A DNA stretch of 64,000 bases from Rallus limicola (lineage: Eukaryota > Chordata > Aves > Gruiformes > Rallidae). The stretch spans positions 1,532,940 through 1,596,939 of the forward strand of contig JAKCOZ010000082.1 of assembly GCA_022605955.1 (NCBI GenBank). Direction: 5' to 3'. Below, piece after piece: positions 1-13,200 of this stretch. The notes beneath the pieces are model-generated. The model had not been told where the DNA came from and made no database searches. It worked only from the letters and a program-made list of their open reading frames with translations. The position numbers were made by a program, and so were the translations under genes. How positions within the stretch are numbered: position 1 is the stretch's first letter; every line of letters starts with the position of its first letter.

Positions 1-3000
1 CCTACACCGCTCCAGCCTTTTCCAGCTGCCAGAGCTGTGGAGGGGAACCTCGGGGTAAACCACAACGAGGGCCTGGGGAAGGTCCTGTGGAAGCACGTTG
101 CTGGGTTCCAAAAGATTCGGGATGGGTCCAAGCAAAGTAACTGGCAGGTTTGATGCATCGTACACCCTTCTTGTCCTCGTGAGCAGCGGACCCAGCCCTC
201 AAAACCTTCCTCCTCCGTTAGTTCAGATGGATTTGTTGAACCCCACTGCAGAGAGGAGAACGTGGCTGTGCATCCAAATCTCCCCCCGATTCCCCACCCA
301 TCCCCAGTTTGGTAGTGTCTGGACTCTATTTATTTGTTGTTAGCCAGAGCTAGCTGCTCAGTGGATTAATTCCAGTTAGATAACTGGTCTGGGTGCCGGA
401 GGCTCCAGAATCCTCAAGGGTTTGTTCCTCTACGTTTTGTGGCTTACTAGGGTAATTTGCAGACACATTTACTCTGAGTCAATTGGCACTCAGTTAACTC
501 AAGTTAAGAAGAAGGGGGTGAGGGAGGAGGTAATCATACAAACCTCCTTTGTGAAGTTCTTTGGGATCTGTGTTATTGGCAAAAAAACCCAACAAACCCC
601 TCAGAATAATAGAAGCCAGGTAGTGGAAACACAAGAAGAAGGGGGGGGTTTAATTCTCTCTCTAATATAAAACCGAACCGGTGGGAGTCTGCCAGGGATC
701 AATTAGCCAATGTCTGCACACTGCCTTAACGAGTCAGCTACTACAGCAAAGTTATATCTTACTATTGTAGTTTCTATGGGTCCTTTTCCCCTCTTAGTTT
801 TACATTTTTAACACCAAGTAGTAGTAGAACTACTACTAAGTAGTTCTCTCCCCTCTTAATAATCCGCTGAGGAAAGCGGTTTGTTGTGTGGTGTTTTCAA
901 ACTCCAGTTAACGCAGGAGGAAAACTTCATTTAAAAAACCCCAAACATACAGAAAAAATGTAATTTGGGAAAAAAAAAAAAACCACCCCACCTCACATAG
1001 GAGTGTGCTTCTAATCCAGCCAGGACATAAAGGGCCACATCCTGACCTGGCTGAGCTCTGTCAGAAGCAGTGTGATGTCCAGGAAGGCTCAGCACCTATT
1101 TAGTTGTGGGCAGCAGGGTCAGGGTTGGGGTTGAGATGGGCTTTGAAGGGACCTTGGGACCGAGTAAATCAGATTTAAGCCCAGCCTGGTTTTCGTGGCT
1201 GCAGATCGGTGCAGCTCTCTTGGAAGTTGGGGGAGCTCTCCCGGTTTATACTGCCGGTGGCTTGGCCTGTTGTGTGCACCAGTTTAGAGCTGGGAGGGAT
1301 CTGGGCCACTGAACCTGCCGGGCTGCTGGTCTTGATGGAGTTGCTCTCATTTCCTGCGGGGTTATTTTTTTCCCCTGTTTTTAAGCACAGGATCCCCCAT
1401 CTGTCTGTCTCTGCAAAGCTGGCTTTCCAGGCTGCAGGCCTGCATGGAGACCCTCCCTCCTCCTCCTCCTCCCCCTGCTTCTCACACCATCGACTGCACC
1501 ACGCGTCCTTTTGTCCGTGTCTCGATCCTCCCTCCCCCTCTCGCCATGCTCTCTCCTTCCCTGTCTCCCTTTTCCCATTTCGGGGGGTGTCACAGCTTTG
1601 CCTTCACACCCTCGATTCCCCTCTTCCCTCGGAGGGATCCTAAAGTGCCTCTCCCTCAATTTCCACCACCTTTCCTCCATCCCTAACTCCCTCCTACCCC
1701 TCCCAGCTCACGTAACGCTTACGTTTTGCCCTCATTCATGTGTATTCCTTGCCACCGTTTCCTTCCATCTGTCCCCAGCATGGAGCCCCCTGTCCTTTGT
1801 CACCGCTCTGCTTGCCTGACCCTCCATGTCGCCTCCTTGATTGTATTCCTGGCTGTGGATTCCTCCCCTCCCCACCACCACGCAGTCATTGTCCGGTGGC
1901 TTAGAAAAATCCCCCCCCAGCGCAAGGCCAGCCCTACCTGACGTCCTTCTGCCAGTGAGAGCCTTGTGCTCCCAGGGAAACAGAACGTGGGGCGCTGAGA
2001 CCCCCTACTCCCATCTGGGGTGATGGTGTGGGAGTGATTTGCAGGAGCCAAGGGTGCTTGCTGCTGACACCCCCTTTCTTTTCACGCGATGCTCTGGTGA
2101 TATCCCTGGGGAAATGGTGGCATCTCGGTTAATCTTCCTAAGATGGAATCTCCCATCTTTGGAGCAGAGCAGGGAAATGTCTGCCAGGGATGGGGCAGGG
2201 AGAGCTGAGCCTGCCCTGGGACTGTAGGAGGGCTTAGGGGGCTCTTAATGGTTTTATCCTGCCCTCCTCGAGCTCCTTGGGATGAACCTTTGCTCTGTGC
2301 CTGGGTTTATTCCACAGTTATATCACTCCTAGTGCCGCCAAGTCCCATCCTTGGGGTTTCCTAAGTCCTACCACAGGTGACCGTCGGTTGGCATCGACTG
2401 TTCAGTAACTTCATTAAACAAAGCTTTGCAAATTACTGGGGGGTGTGGAGTCAGCGGGGAGGGGGGTAACACGTGAGATAGGTTGGACTTAGCAGGGCAC
2501 GGATTTGGTTTGGATTTGGGGGATTTGCCCAGCTTCTTTGGGCCACCTCTAGCATTCCCATTCCCCAGGAATGTAAAATTAGTGGCTTAAACCCGGGTTT
2601 AAAGCACCAGCATCGCAGTGAGAAGTATTCCAAGAAGTTTTACCGTAACGCAGAGCAAGGAACAGCTATGATTCCCGTTCCACAAACCAGGCACTGAGGC
2701 TTAGGAGAGCCAGAGCAGCTTTAAAACTCACCCTGGGAGTTGACAGCAAAGTCAGGCTTTACCAGCACGTGTCCGACACCCAATGCCAAGACCCACTGAC
2801 AAGGCAGCGGGGTCTCAAAGCAGCAGTGTGATGAGGCTGCACCCCTGGTGCCCACGCGATGCTGCGCGATGCGAACGCGACCCGTCAGGCTGAGTGTGCT
2901 GTGTGTGCCTGGAACTATTCGCTGTGCCGCCGCCGCTGCCAGCACGGGGAATGACTCCTGCCAGCCAGAGTGGCACGAGGTTTGTAATCATCAAAGGTTT

Positions 3001-5141
3001 GGGCTTTGATTCTGGTGGCAGGATCGTTCCCCACCCTGTAAATACCCCGATGTCACAAGTCTGAGTCCCGTGAGACCGGCTGCAGATAAGTGGCAGCGCT
3101 AAGTGAGTGGCAGCCCTGAACTCCCAGCAGGGAAGAGGTGTTGTTATTTATTAGAGGCTGTATAAATAATAATGTTCCAGCCCACAAGCTGAGGAATCTT
3201 AATTTCTTGGTTGCAGAAGCATCATTTGCAGGTCAGTTTGTGTACAGTGTTAGTGGGGGATGTTGAGGAAAACTCCCTGGTGTCAGGGGAGAGGACAAGA
3301 GGTGGGCTCCTTCCTGGGGAAAGAAGATGGGGTGGGAAGACACGGGGTGGGCTCCTTCCTGGGGAGAGAAGATAGGGTGGGAGGATGTGGGGGATCTCAC
3401 AGAGCTTTCAGTGCCATATCCACGTGCTTTTGTTCCAGGATCCCTGACTCAGACACCTGAATTCTTGGGAAACCAGAGCAAAATGCTCACCTTAGTCCAT
3501 CTGCACTACCAGAAACACAGTGTCCTGGAGAATCGCTTTTTTCCCCAATTTATTTATTTAATTTTGTAGAGATCCAAGCTTGAGAGCAAACCTCCCCACA
3601 GAGGAAGCTGCAGCCTGCAAGGGAGCTTGGTGCCAGGCTTTGAAAATGCCTTCAGGCACCAAGAAAGGCTTTTGGGGTCAGAGGGACAGCAGCAGGGAGG
3701 GTTTCCAGAAGTAGTTTAGAAAACTGTGCCACATCTGTAAAAATATTTAGTTGCTTGATGGTATCCTGGTGTCAGCTAGGAACCTGGAGTCACACCACTG
3801 GCTCTAAACCCATCTGGAAACCGATTTGGAAGCCAAAACATGCTGAAAAACGTCTTGCCTTATTTTTTCTTTTTTTTTCAAAATTTTTTCTTTGTTATTT
3901 TTTCTTTTGGTTTTTTTCTTTTTTTTTTTCAATTTTTTAAATTTTCTTTTTGAAAAGGAGGGGGATGTTTTCTGAGCTGGAAGGAGCAGTGATGAGAATT
4001 GGCTTGGTGGACTTCAGGGAGGTAGATGCTGATACACAAAAGCACCGGCTTGGCAAGTGACTTCAGGAAAGGGTCCGAGCGCCCGGACCACTGAGGTGGG
4101 GAGAACTGTGGCCATCAGCATTAGATATACCCAATGAAGAGTCATGGGCAAAACACAGACTGAGGCTCGATGGCCTCCCTTCCCCAGGCAGCCACCACCA
4201 TGCCGTTGCTGTGGCTCCTGCTGAATGCCAGCGTGGGCACGGGAAGGCAGCCCTACCCCATTTCTTGCTGGTTTGACCCCAAAGCAAATGCTGGTACTGG
4301 GCTACACTCTGCACTTTGAGCAGTGTTGATGTTTGGGGTCCCACCATATCTGAGGTGTGGATCCCAAATTGCTGCATCTCTTCTACCTGCATTCCCAAGC
4401 TTGGACCCCAGAACTGGCTAGGGTCACAGCGGATTCACCCTGAAAGCTCCCCAAGAGAGAAGTCCCCGAGGGGAGCTCTGCTCTCTGGGGTTAGGGCAGG
4501 CACTTCTGCCCTCATGCTCTCCACAAGTTGGCATGGGGTGGTGAAGAGGCTCCATGCCAGCCATGCTTAGCCATGGACTCAGCTTTCTCCTGTTCTCTCT
4601 AGTCCCGCTCACAGCCCCATGTCTCAGATGGATCCTTCCTGTCCCAAGAGCTGCTCTGACGAGAGGAGAACTGGGGTGGCCATCTTTGTTAAGGGGCAAC
4701 ATGGCGGGCTACAGGCTTCCTCACAGGGACCGCTGGCCCATAGGGATGGGCTTGGTTACCCCTGGCTCCCTGGTGCTTTGGGGGGGTTGAAAGGGGGATG
4801 TCTATGGGGTGAGAGCTGAGGAGCAGACAATTTCTGAGGGAAGGTAGGCGAGTGGGATTGTGTAGCAGCGGGCAGCGCACAAGATGGTGATGCCTGCCTG
4901 AAGGTGAGGGAGCGGGGAGCTCTCTGGGGATGGTGAGGGGGAGATACTCCTCCTTTGGCCTTTCTGCTGTCAGGGTTGGGGTGAAAGGGCCTTTCCCTTG
5001 TTTTAGGTCCCCAGCACTGGTTGCCACCTGGCGCAGGGCCTGTTGAAAACATGGTGGCTCAGCCTGGTGTCCTGAGGAGAGGGGAGGGTGGCGTGACAGC
5101 CCATCTAACCTCCCTGCCTTGTTTTCTCTCTCTTCCCCAAG
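1..5141 (+). other. MEX3A: Probable MEX3A intron 1 (5' part outside window)
   Basis: No open reading frame here resembles the missing N-terminal half of MEX3A, and the stretch ends in a pyrimidine-rich acceptor with AG at 5140-5141 directly before the KH-coding exon. I infer that this is intronic and that exon 1 lies upstream of base 1. It holds a C/T-rich stretch near 1450-1700, a T-rich run near 3865-3955, and a small set of complementary AGTAGT/ACTACT arms near 817-850. I see no other gene in it. Confidence 0.6.
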
Positions 5142-6247
5142 GCTGCAAGATTAAAGCTCTGCGGGCAAAGACCAACACCTACATCAAGACACCGGTGCGG
5201 GGTGAGGAGCCAGTCTTCATGGTGACAGGACGGCGGGAGGATGTGGCCATGGCCCGACGGGAGATCATCTCCGCTGCTGAGCACTTCTCCATGATCAGAG
5301 CCTCCCGCAACAAGGCTGGCACCACTTTTGGCAGCGCTCCCACCTTGCCGGGGCAAGTCACCATCCGGGTGCGCGTGCCCTACCGCGTGGTGGGCTTGGT
5401 GGTGGGCCCCAAAGGAGCCACCATCAAACGGATCCAACAGCAGACCAACACATACATCATCACGCCCAGCCGGGACCGGGACCCCGTCTTTGAAATCACC
5501 GGCGCCCCAGGAAATGTCGAGCGCGCCCGGGAGGAGATCGAGACCCACATCGCGGTGAGGACGGGCAAGATCCTGGAGTACAACAACGAGAACGACTTCC
5601 TTTCCAGCAGCCCTGACTCTGGCATGGAGAACCGCTACTCAGAGGCCTGGCGGGTCCATACGCCGGCACCGGGCTGCAAGCCCCTCTCCACCTTCCGGCA
5701 GAACAGCCTGGGGTGCATCGGCGACTGCTCTGTTGACCCTGTCTACGAGACCCCCCGGCTGAATGACCAAAACGACTTCAATTACGGTTACCTCTTCCCT
5801 AATTATGGTGTGAACAAGCAAGATCTGTATTATGGGGTGCCGGAGTCGGGTGCCCCGATGTGGGCTGGGCAGGAAAACACCAACCCTGTCTCGGTGCTCT
5901 TCTCAAAGCAACAGCGGTCCAGCAGTACCGGCGCCATCCACCCAAATTCACATCGCTCCCCGTCCTCCTCCATCCAAGAGCCCAATCTCTCCGGTCTCCC
6001 CAGGAGATCGCAGGGGGAACCTCTCCAAGGGTTTTCCAAGCTGGGAACAACTACCGCTGCCCGGACGTCTGTCTCCAGCAGCCGTGAGTGCATGGTGTGT
6101 TTTGAAAGCGAAGTTACGGCAGCTCTGGTGCCGTGTGGCCACAACCTCTTCTGCATGGAATGCGCCGTGAGGATCTGTGAGAGGACTGATCCGGAGTGTC
6201 CGGTTTGCCACGCTGCAGCCACTCAGGCCATTAGAATATTTTCCTAA
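5142..6247 (+). CDS. MEX3A: MEX3A, last coding exon (partial gene): KH-domain and RING-finger RNA-binding E3 ligase
   Basis: MEX3 proteins bind mRNA through two KH domains and carry a C-terminal RING, acting as post-transcriptional regulators with ubiquitin ligase potential. The exon opens inside KH1 just after its GxxG loop (first complete residues CKIKALRAK); the glycine codon is split with the upstream exon. KH2 lies at about 5350-5550 and contains the loop motif GPKG. A C3HC4 RING spans 6089-6208, from CMVC to CPVC, and the protein ends AIRIFS before TAA at 6245-6247. About 367 residues are visible. The middle is Ser/Pro-rich and less conserved. MEX3A rather than MEX3B/C/D is chosen from the close match of both ends and the RAB25-LAMTOR2-UBQLN4 neighbours. 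Exon 1 (N-terminus and first half of KH1) is not in the window. Confidence 0.93.
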
Positions 6248-7520
6248 AGAGACAGAGCAGGGCATTGGGATGGGGTGGGGTGGGTGGGGGTAGGAAGGGA
6301 GCGTTTGGTGGGGGGGGTGGGGTGGCGGGGTCCAGGAAAGAAAAATGATGCTGATAATAATAATAATAATGATGATAATAATAATAATAATAATAATGAC
6401 ACCTGAAGAACAAAATGAATGAGAGAATAAATTAATTTAAAGAAGAAAAAGAAGAAGAAAAAAAAAAAGAAATTATTTTACAAGCAATGTATGTTATTTT
6501 TTAAAAAAAAAAGTGAATAATAAAATTAAAATGAATAGCAAAGCCAGAAATTTTGAAGGGCGAACGATGCTCCAGCCTGCAATGTCTTTTTTAAAACAAG
6601 TACTCTTGAACGCACACTCGGATCTCGCAAGCAAAGCGGTTTAGTTCAGTTTTTTTTGGTGGTGAGATTGGGACTTCTCTTCATTGACCAAGCCAGGTCA
6701 ATCTCGATCGGACGGGGAAGGGAGCAGGGACGTGGGGAGGGCCCTGCCGACATTTCTTCTCCAGCTACCGTTCAGTCTTCACATTGGTCTTGAAGCCCCT
6801 ACTCTCCTCCTCTTCCTCCCCCTCCAGGGATGTCAGCCCAACTGGGAGCTCAGAAAGAAACAAATAGAAAGAAAGGAAAACGGATGACGGGGATTTAGAA
6901 AAAGAAAGACAAAAAACAAACAAAAAAAACTATAAAAAAGAAACCATCAACCTCTGGGAACCTGTTAGAACGAGGGCACAACTGTATTACCTCAAAGATT
7001 TAAACATAAAAAAAAAAAAAACCCACAGCAGCTAAAGAACTTTTATTGTTTTCCTTTTTTTCTAAAAAAAAAAACAAAACCAAAAAACCACAAAAAGAGA
7101 AAATCCTAAAAAAGAAAAAAAAAAAAAGAGAGAGAAGATGAAGAAATTAAAAAAAAAAAAAAGAAAAACAAAAAATTGACGCCGGTGAAACTGAAGAAGG
7201 TTTGGAAGAACCTGTTGGAATCACACTGGGCGCTGAGTGTTTATTTTATTATTCTGAGCCACCGTGGAGTCTGGAACTTTGGTCTTTCTTGTTTTGTTTT
7301 TTTTTCCTTATCCGAGCAGGGATTTGTTCATCAGCTGAATCAGGAGTCACTAACAGGGTATTTCAAAAGCAGTCCTGAGTTCCCATCCGTGGGGGGAGTG
7401 TGTCGACTTCCGCGTATCCGTAGTTCACTCTTCATCCTTCTTTTTCTCCAAGCAATGCCAGCTGCAGCTACACGCCACGACCACGCGCATGCGTACCCAT
7501 TGTGCTTTTCTTTTCTTAAA

Positions 7521-7543
7521 AATATATATATATATATATATAT
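7521..7543. repeat. TA dinucleotide microsatellite
   Basis: An uninterrupted AT/TA run of about 22 bases inside the likely MEX3A 3' UTR. Confidence 0.9.
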
Positions 7544-8170
7544 CTCGCACCAAAACCTAAGACAAGACGATCATGCAATACAGGCAATGAGCCCACACGA
7601 AACCAACGTGCATCCCAACAGAAAGCAAAAAAAAAAAAAACCCCAACAAAACAAACCACCCACAAAAAAACCCACAAAACACCCTGAGTTTATATGTAGA
7701 ATTTTGTTGTCGTCGTTTTTAAACTGGACCAAAACTTTTGTTACCCAAAACCGAGTGGGGGGGAAAGAAATAAAAAAAGAAGAAAAATGTATTTCTTTAT
7801 GGACCAAAACCTCTCCAGCTGTCCTTTTCCTGGATCTTCCTGAGGTTGGCCACTTTTATATATTATATTTTTTTCAGAACGAAACAAAACACAAAACAAA
7901 CAAACAAAATATGCCTTGTTGAACATCCTTTAATCATTTCAAGACTCCTGGTTTTGTTAAATCAGATACTTTGGAAACCACTGGGAAGTGGGAGAGGATG
8001 GGCTTTGAATCTGGCTCCTGTGCCAATGCACGCGAGATGCAAGGCCAGCATCTTAACACCGTCAGGTTTGTTCAGCCAGTCTCTGGATGCCAAAATGCTG
8101 TGATGGTAAAAGATGTGTGTTGGATTAACCTATCAAGTAACCAGTATACCTAGCGATAAATATATGTGTG

Positions 8171-8216
8171 TATATATATATAGGCACTTAACTCCTCAAG
8201 CACCTATATATATATA
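8171..8216 (+). other. Perfect 14-bp RNA hairpin in the MEX3A 3' region
   Basis: Bases 8171-8184 are exactly reverse-complementary to 8203-8216, with an 18-base loop at 8185-8202. The stem is mostly TA alternation capped by GG/CC next to the loop. If transcribed with MEX3A it would fold as a local stem-loop. It could be no more than a by-product of two TA microsatellites. Confidence 0.6.
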
Positions 8217-10204
8217 TGTGTGTATATAAAATCATATATATATAGCGTTTTTTTCTCCTCCCACCACCACCGCTTCCCCGTTTTCCTACCCCTCGACTTC
8301 TGCTCACAGATCCTGGACCTTGATTTAGAACTGAACCGACAAGTTTCACAACTTGGCAGAGACAGTTCTACTGCAAAAAAAAACCCCAAACCCCACAAAA
8401 AAAAAACCCAAACCCCACAAAAATAAAAAAAAACACCTGAGATTGTTTCTTTTCCCCTTCAGTTACAGGAGACTTTTATTTTCATCGTAATAATATTCCT
8501 GGGAACATTCCCCTCTTCTGCTCGGTTTGTTGCCGCTTGCTCCCGGTCGCTGCCTTTGCCCTGGTATGGTCCGCTCAAGCTGTCCTCGGTCACTGGAGGA
8601 TAGGCTGAGTTTGCCACTCTTGGGGCGGGCTGCTCCGGTGCTCTGCGTCGTTAAAGGATCCGTTTTTGATCTTCAGATAGCGGGGTGGAGGGGTGTGAAA
8701 CGTTGTGCCTCCGCCATTTTTGCATCAGCGGTAAAAATGCTCCGTAGGGGCAAGAGGGAGGTGAAAGAGGTGGACAACGTTCCTAGGCTGTAGTAGATGC
8801 TGATGTTTTGGAAAGAGTAATGAGAAAAGTAAGAGTAATGCTGTGCTACAGGGACACTGTCGGGTCGAATTTGTCCTCACCTCCTCGCCAAAGCTTTAAA
8901 AAACTTCCGGGCGCTTGGTTCTCTTGGCCCTGTGGTGTGTGGCAGCCATTTGCACCGGGGCCAGGTCAGGATGTGAGCGCTTCCTGAAGGAAGGTGCCGT
9001 GTTTTGGACCCACTGGTGTGGGTGCTGTGTGGGAGCCATGGTGTGACGGAGAGGGCTGGAGGTGCTGGCCAGCCCTGCTCCGGCCTAGCGCCCAAGGCCT
9101 AGCTCCATGGCGCGGTGCTGTCCCAGGGCATGGACATGAAATCCATATTCCCCCCCCCCCATCCCCGGTAGAAGCTTTGCCTTGGCAAAGGTTTCAGAGC
9201 CCTGGCCAGCTCTGGCCACATCCTTTCTTAAACTGGCCCAGTTCTCGTTCAAAATCTGGCTTTGGTTTGGTCCCAGTAAAAGAAGGGGAAGGGAGAGGGG
9301 GAAACATTTGTTCTCCAGGCGGTAACCTCTCCCTTCCCCACTTGTACCACCACCTCCTCCTCCGTCATGTCCCATGTCCCTCCCACCCACCCCAGGGTTG
9401 TATTTTAACCGTTAATTGTGCAAAATTCTCCCGCTGATGTCAAGAGGGTGGTTGGGGGGCAAGAGCTGGGGTGCGGGGGTGGGAGGGAAGGTTGGGGAAG
9501 GGGGGTGGGGGGAGGGTAATATAATCCAACCACCCTCGGAAGGGGCGTTTGGAAGTGTTCGTGTTGGTAACGGAGGGGATTTAGCTGGAAAAATGTAACG
9601 GCAAATGCTTCCCTGGCCTAGTCCCCTGGGGCCGATGATCTGTTAGTTGAGTGGCTATAGTCGTTCTTGGCTGAGTGAAGTCTGTTCGTGGTAATGTGAG
9701 CAAGTTTTTGATCAGTGTCTTTATTTGATGCCAGGTTGTGAAGAGGTGGGTGGGAGCGGGGAGGGGGGGAAGGAGACACCCATGTCGGGGACCTTGGGGT
9801 GGGGGGGGGGAAAACCTATTCTAGCACTGACCCTAGGGAGTGGGGAAAGGGGGTTGGGGGGGAAGGTAAACTGGGGCGGGGGGGGAGCTCTTGTTAGCTC
9901 CTTTTATCTTCTCCTTCTACCCTAACAAGCGAAAAACACGATGTAAAAGCCTCCTGCATGCTGAAAATGTTAGAGAGAGAGAGAAAAAAAAAATCCTTTC
10001 TTTTTAAAAAAAAGGAAAAAAAAAAAGAAAAAAAAAAAAAAAAAAGAAGAATGACCCAAACAAACGTCCATTGATGGGAACTGAGGCGGGAGGGCAGCTG
10101 TCCGTCTGTCCAGGCAGCAGCACGTCTGCCCTCTCTCCGTAGACGAGGTTCCTACTCAAGTCTCCAAGTTGGCCTTTAATAAAATCTTCAGTTCCAATAA
10201 CCTT

Positions 10205-10251
10205 TATATATATATATATATATACATATATATATACATATACATATATAT
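10205..10251. repeat. TA/CATA microsatellite
   Basis: TA repeats interspersed with CATA units, immediately downstream of the AATAAA at 10178-10183. Confidence 0.9.
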
Positions 10252-13200
10252 TAAAAGAAAGCTTGATGTAGCAGTTCTAGTTTAAAATGAATAGAAGTAT
10301 TTCGGCCCCCGTTTTATTTTGATTTCTCCTTTATCCCCTGCTTCCCCCCCCCAGACCCTCCCTCCCCCCCCCCAAGTCCATATTTTGATGTAGCAACTTT
10401 GGAAGAAAATTAAATAAAAACCAGGCGCTGTAAATGCACCGAGAGCTACCTCTGACCTGAGAGGGGGCTGTACCAGGGGAGGGAAAGGGGGGGGTTTGGG
10501 CAGTGTGGGATTGCTGCAGCCCCCACTGCACCCCAGCCCATTGGGGGGTACCCATAGAGGGGGCAATCCCCAGCCCTGCCTGTTGCATCTGAGGGGAGCC
10601 CGGTCGCAGGGCTTAAAGAATAAATTTGCGTAATTAATTAATTTTTTTTTTTCTCTTTTTAAATATATGTATATATATAAAAAAAAATCTTTAAAAAAAA
10701 ATAAAAACAAAAAACAAGAAAAATGCCCATGACCTTAACTATTTGCTCTGACTTGTATCTTCCTTGATAGGTGACTAAAAATGGCTTGTTGGTCTAATTC
10801 ACCAGCAATAATGTTAACTAAAGACAGACCCCCTCCTCCCTGCACCCTGCCCTTCTCTGGGCAAGGTCTGAGCGGGGTTCCCTGTGTGCTTTCCTCCTTT
10901 CCCACACCCCACCAGCCTTTTGTGCCCCACCTTGCGAGAGCAGCTAGGCTAAACTGGCTTCAACTGCCCAAAACATCCCTCCTGGAACTATAGGATAACC
11001 CATTCAGGGGGCTAAATTGATACGGGACACCCCGCACACACCTGGGGAAGGAGGGAGGCATGTGGTGATGGAACTGGCATGCGAAGCCGGGCCTTGACAA
11101 GCCACCCGGTTCTCCCTCCCTCTGGTTTAGGAGCAGGAAAACCCTTGGCGGGGTGTTGAGCCTGGTTCTCAAGACTCCCATCCTGCAAATCATGCAGGGT
11201 CTTAAAATTTAGGGATTAGCAAGCAGCTCACTAAAATCTGGTCGGCTCCGGGCAGTGGGAAAGCAAAGGAGCTTCATCCGTGCTCACAGGATCAGCCCAA
11301 GGCAGTTGGATGCTGCTGGCTTCACCCTCTGCACTGCTGGCCAGGCAAGGGAGTGGGTTGTTCCTGAGGGTTTCCAGGATAGGGATGGTGGAGCCAGGAT
11401 GGGTACCCAGCTGAGGACCTGCCTGTGACTTGCCAATGCCTGGATGAATGCTGGTGGCAGTCTCCCCTGGGCACTCATCCTGCTGCGGTGCTGAGCTGCG
11501 CCAGTGCTCTTGTACCATTGTGAGCGGCAAAATGGAGGGCAGATCCCCCAAAAGCTGTGGTGGGGGGGACATGCTCAGAGCGTAGCAGTATTGGAAGGTG
11601 CTGAGCTGTTAGCAGGAGGCTTCCACGTCCAGGCAGGATCAGACCCATGGTGGGATGGATTGGATTTAGCAAATGGGACTGACTTGGTGCCAGGCACCAT
11701 GGCTCAGCGCAGCGCTGGGATGCGCTCACGCGCTTTGCCAAACTGCCACCGGCTTCAGCACTTGCTCAAAACCAAGGTGCTTAGATGAATTTGAGACTCA
11801 CCCCACAACCCTTCCTGTGTAGATGTGACCTTCTGTGTAGAGCAGAGACAGCACCAGAGCTCAGCGCCAGAGCTTGGGCACAGGGGCTCCTCGGTCCTGG
11901 CCTAGGTAGCGGACAGGCAGCAGCGGGGTGCTGAGTTGGGGGAGTTTTGTGGTGACATCTTCACTGCTCCCCAGCACCCCCCCCCTCCAAAAAAAACCCC
12001 TCTGCATTTTTAGCCAGGGTTTGGGAGCTGCTGCAGAGGGGACAGGGGACTCCCAGAGAAGGGACGGTGCGGGGGAGAGGGGTCACAAAACTGTAACAAA
12101 GGGAATGGAGGGTTAAAGTACAACCATGCTGTGATGTCATCCTCATCGACATAAATTATATAGAGAATAGTGTGTATTATAATACATAACAAAGGAGAAA
12201 AAAAGAACCAAAATTGGATTTATATTTAATGAGGAGATACTATAAAAATATCTTGTCCTAGCTCCCATTTGCAAAAGTATTTTTCAGCTGGAGGGATATC
12301 TATTATTTTTTTCTCTTTTCTTTCTTTCTTAAAAAAATAATGATAATAATAATCTCCATACATACCAAGGCTCAGACTGTTAATATTGTGAACCTCTTAG
12401 ATCAAAATGCTCCAACCTGTTTATTTGGTAGTTGAAGGGTTTATTTTGATGCATTTACTGGTGTTTTTTAAAGAGAGAGAGAGGAGGGAAAAAAAGACTA
12501 AGATTTTAAAAATTAGAACATTTCTTTATAATTTAATATTCTATTTTAATAAATGCATTTATTACATGTAAATGTAGCAAGGAACTGGGCTAATAAAAAT
12601 ACTTTTTATTAGGTAATTTATTATAAGAAAAAAGGATATTTTATTTTATGATAAAGTGATCCTTAAAAGTTTAGAAGGTTTAGAATATATGTAGGTTAAA
12701 AAATACATTTGTATCCAGAGTATTGCTTAAAAAGTGTTTTTAATATATGTTTCCTTTTTTTTCTGTGTGTGCGTGCGTGTATGTAAAAGGTGATAGTTAT
12801 GGTGCAGATAGCCCTTTCCAGAAATCAGAATTTAACACGGTTGGATGTATTTAAAAACAGAACAAAAGTGAAAACAACAACAAAAAAACCCCACAAAAAA
12901 AAAAAAAAGTAATAAAAAACCAGAGAAGTAGACGAGAAAAACCACTATGAATCCAAGGCCCGGGCGATTGTTTTGAAGCCTGTGTCCTGCGGTTGCTCTG
13001 TCTCGCGAATCCCTTTGCAAGGCCTGAGCGTGCTGAATGATCTTTGTGGGATTCAGACCCCTGGCTCCAAGCTGGGGCTGGGGGGTTCTTTGGGTGGCAT
13101 CATCCAGCGCTAGGCCCTGGTGGTCCCGGCCTTGCTGCAGCAAGGCGTGTCCCAGGTGCCCACAGTTCCTCGGGGGTCCAGCTGCCCCCCACTGCCCCAG

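Larger units (their letters stand above)
6248..12830 (+). other. MEX3A: Probable long MEX3A 3' UTR
   Basis: An AT-rich, low-coding stretch follows the MEX3A stop on the same strand. It holds ATA repeats (about 6352-6402), A-rich tracts (6440-7170), TA repeats (7521-7543, 10205-10251) and a perfect 14-bp hairpin at 8171-8216. AATAAA signals occur at several places, for example 10178-10183, so ends may be alternative. Very AT-rich sequence at about 12150-12830 looks like 3' UTR in base composition. MEX3 mRNAs are known for long 3' UTRs, but the true end cannot be set from sequence alone. Confidence 0.5.

Noticed and set aside
1..5141. MEX3A exon 1 inside the window
   Set aside because: I looked for the N-terminal segment leading into KH1 in all frames and found nothing similar. 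It must lie upstream of base 1.
7176..7922. A 248-codon + strand frame after MEX3A
   Set aside because: It consists of AT repeats and A-rich tracts, with no conserved domain. It is most likely MEX3A 3' UTR.
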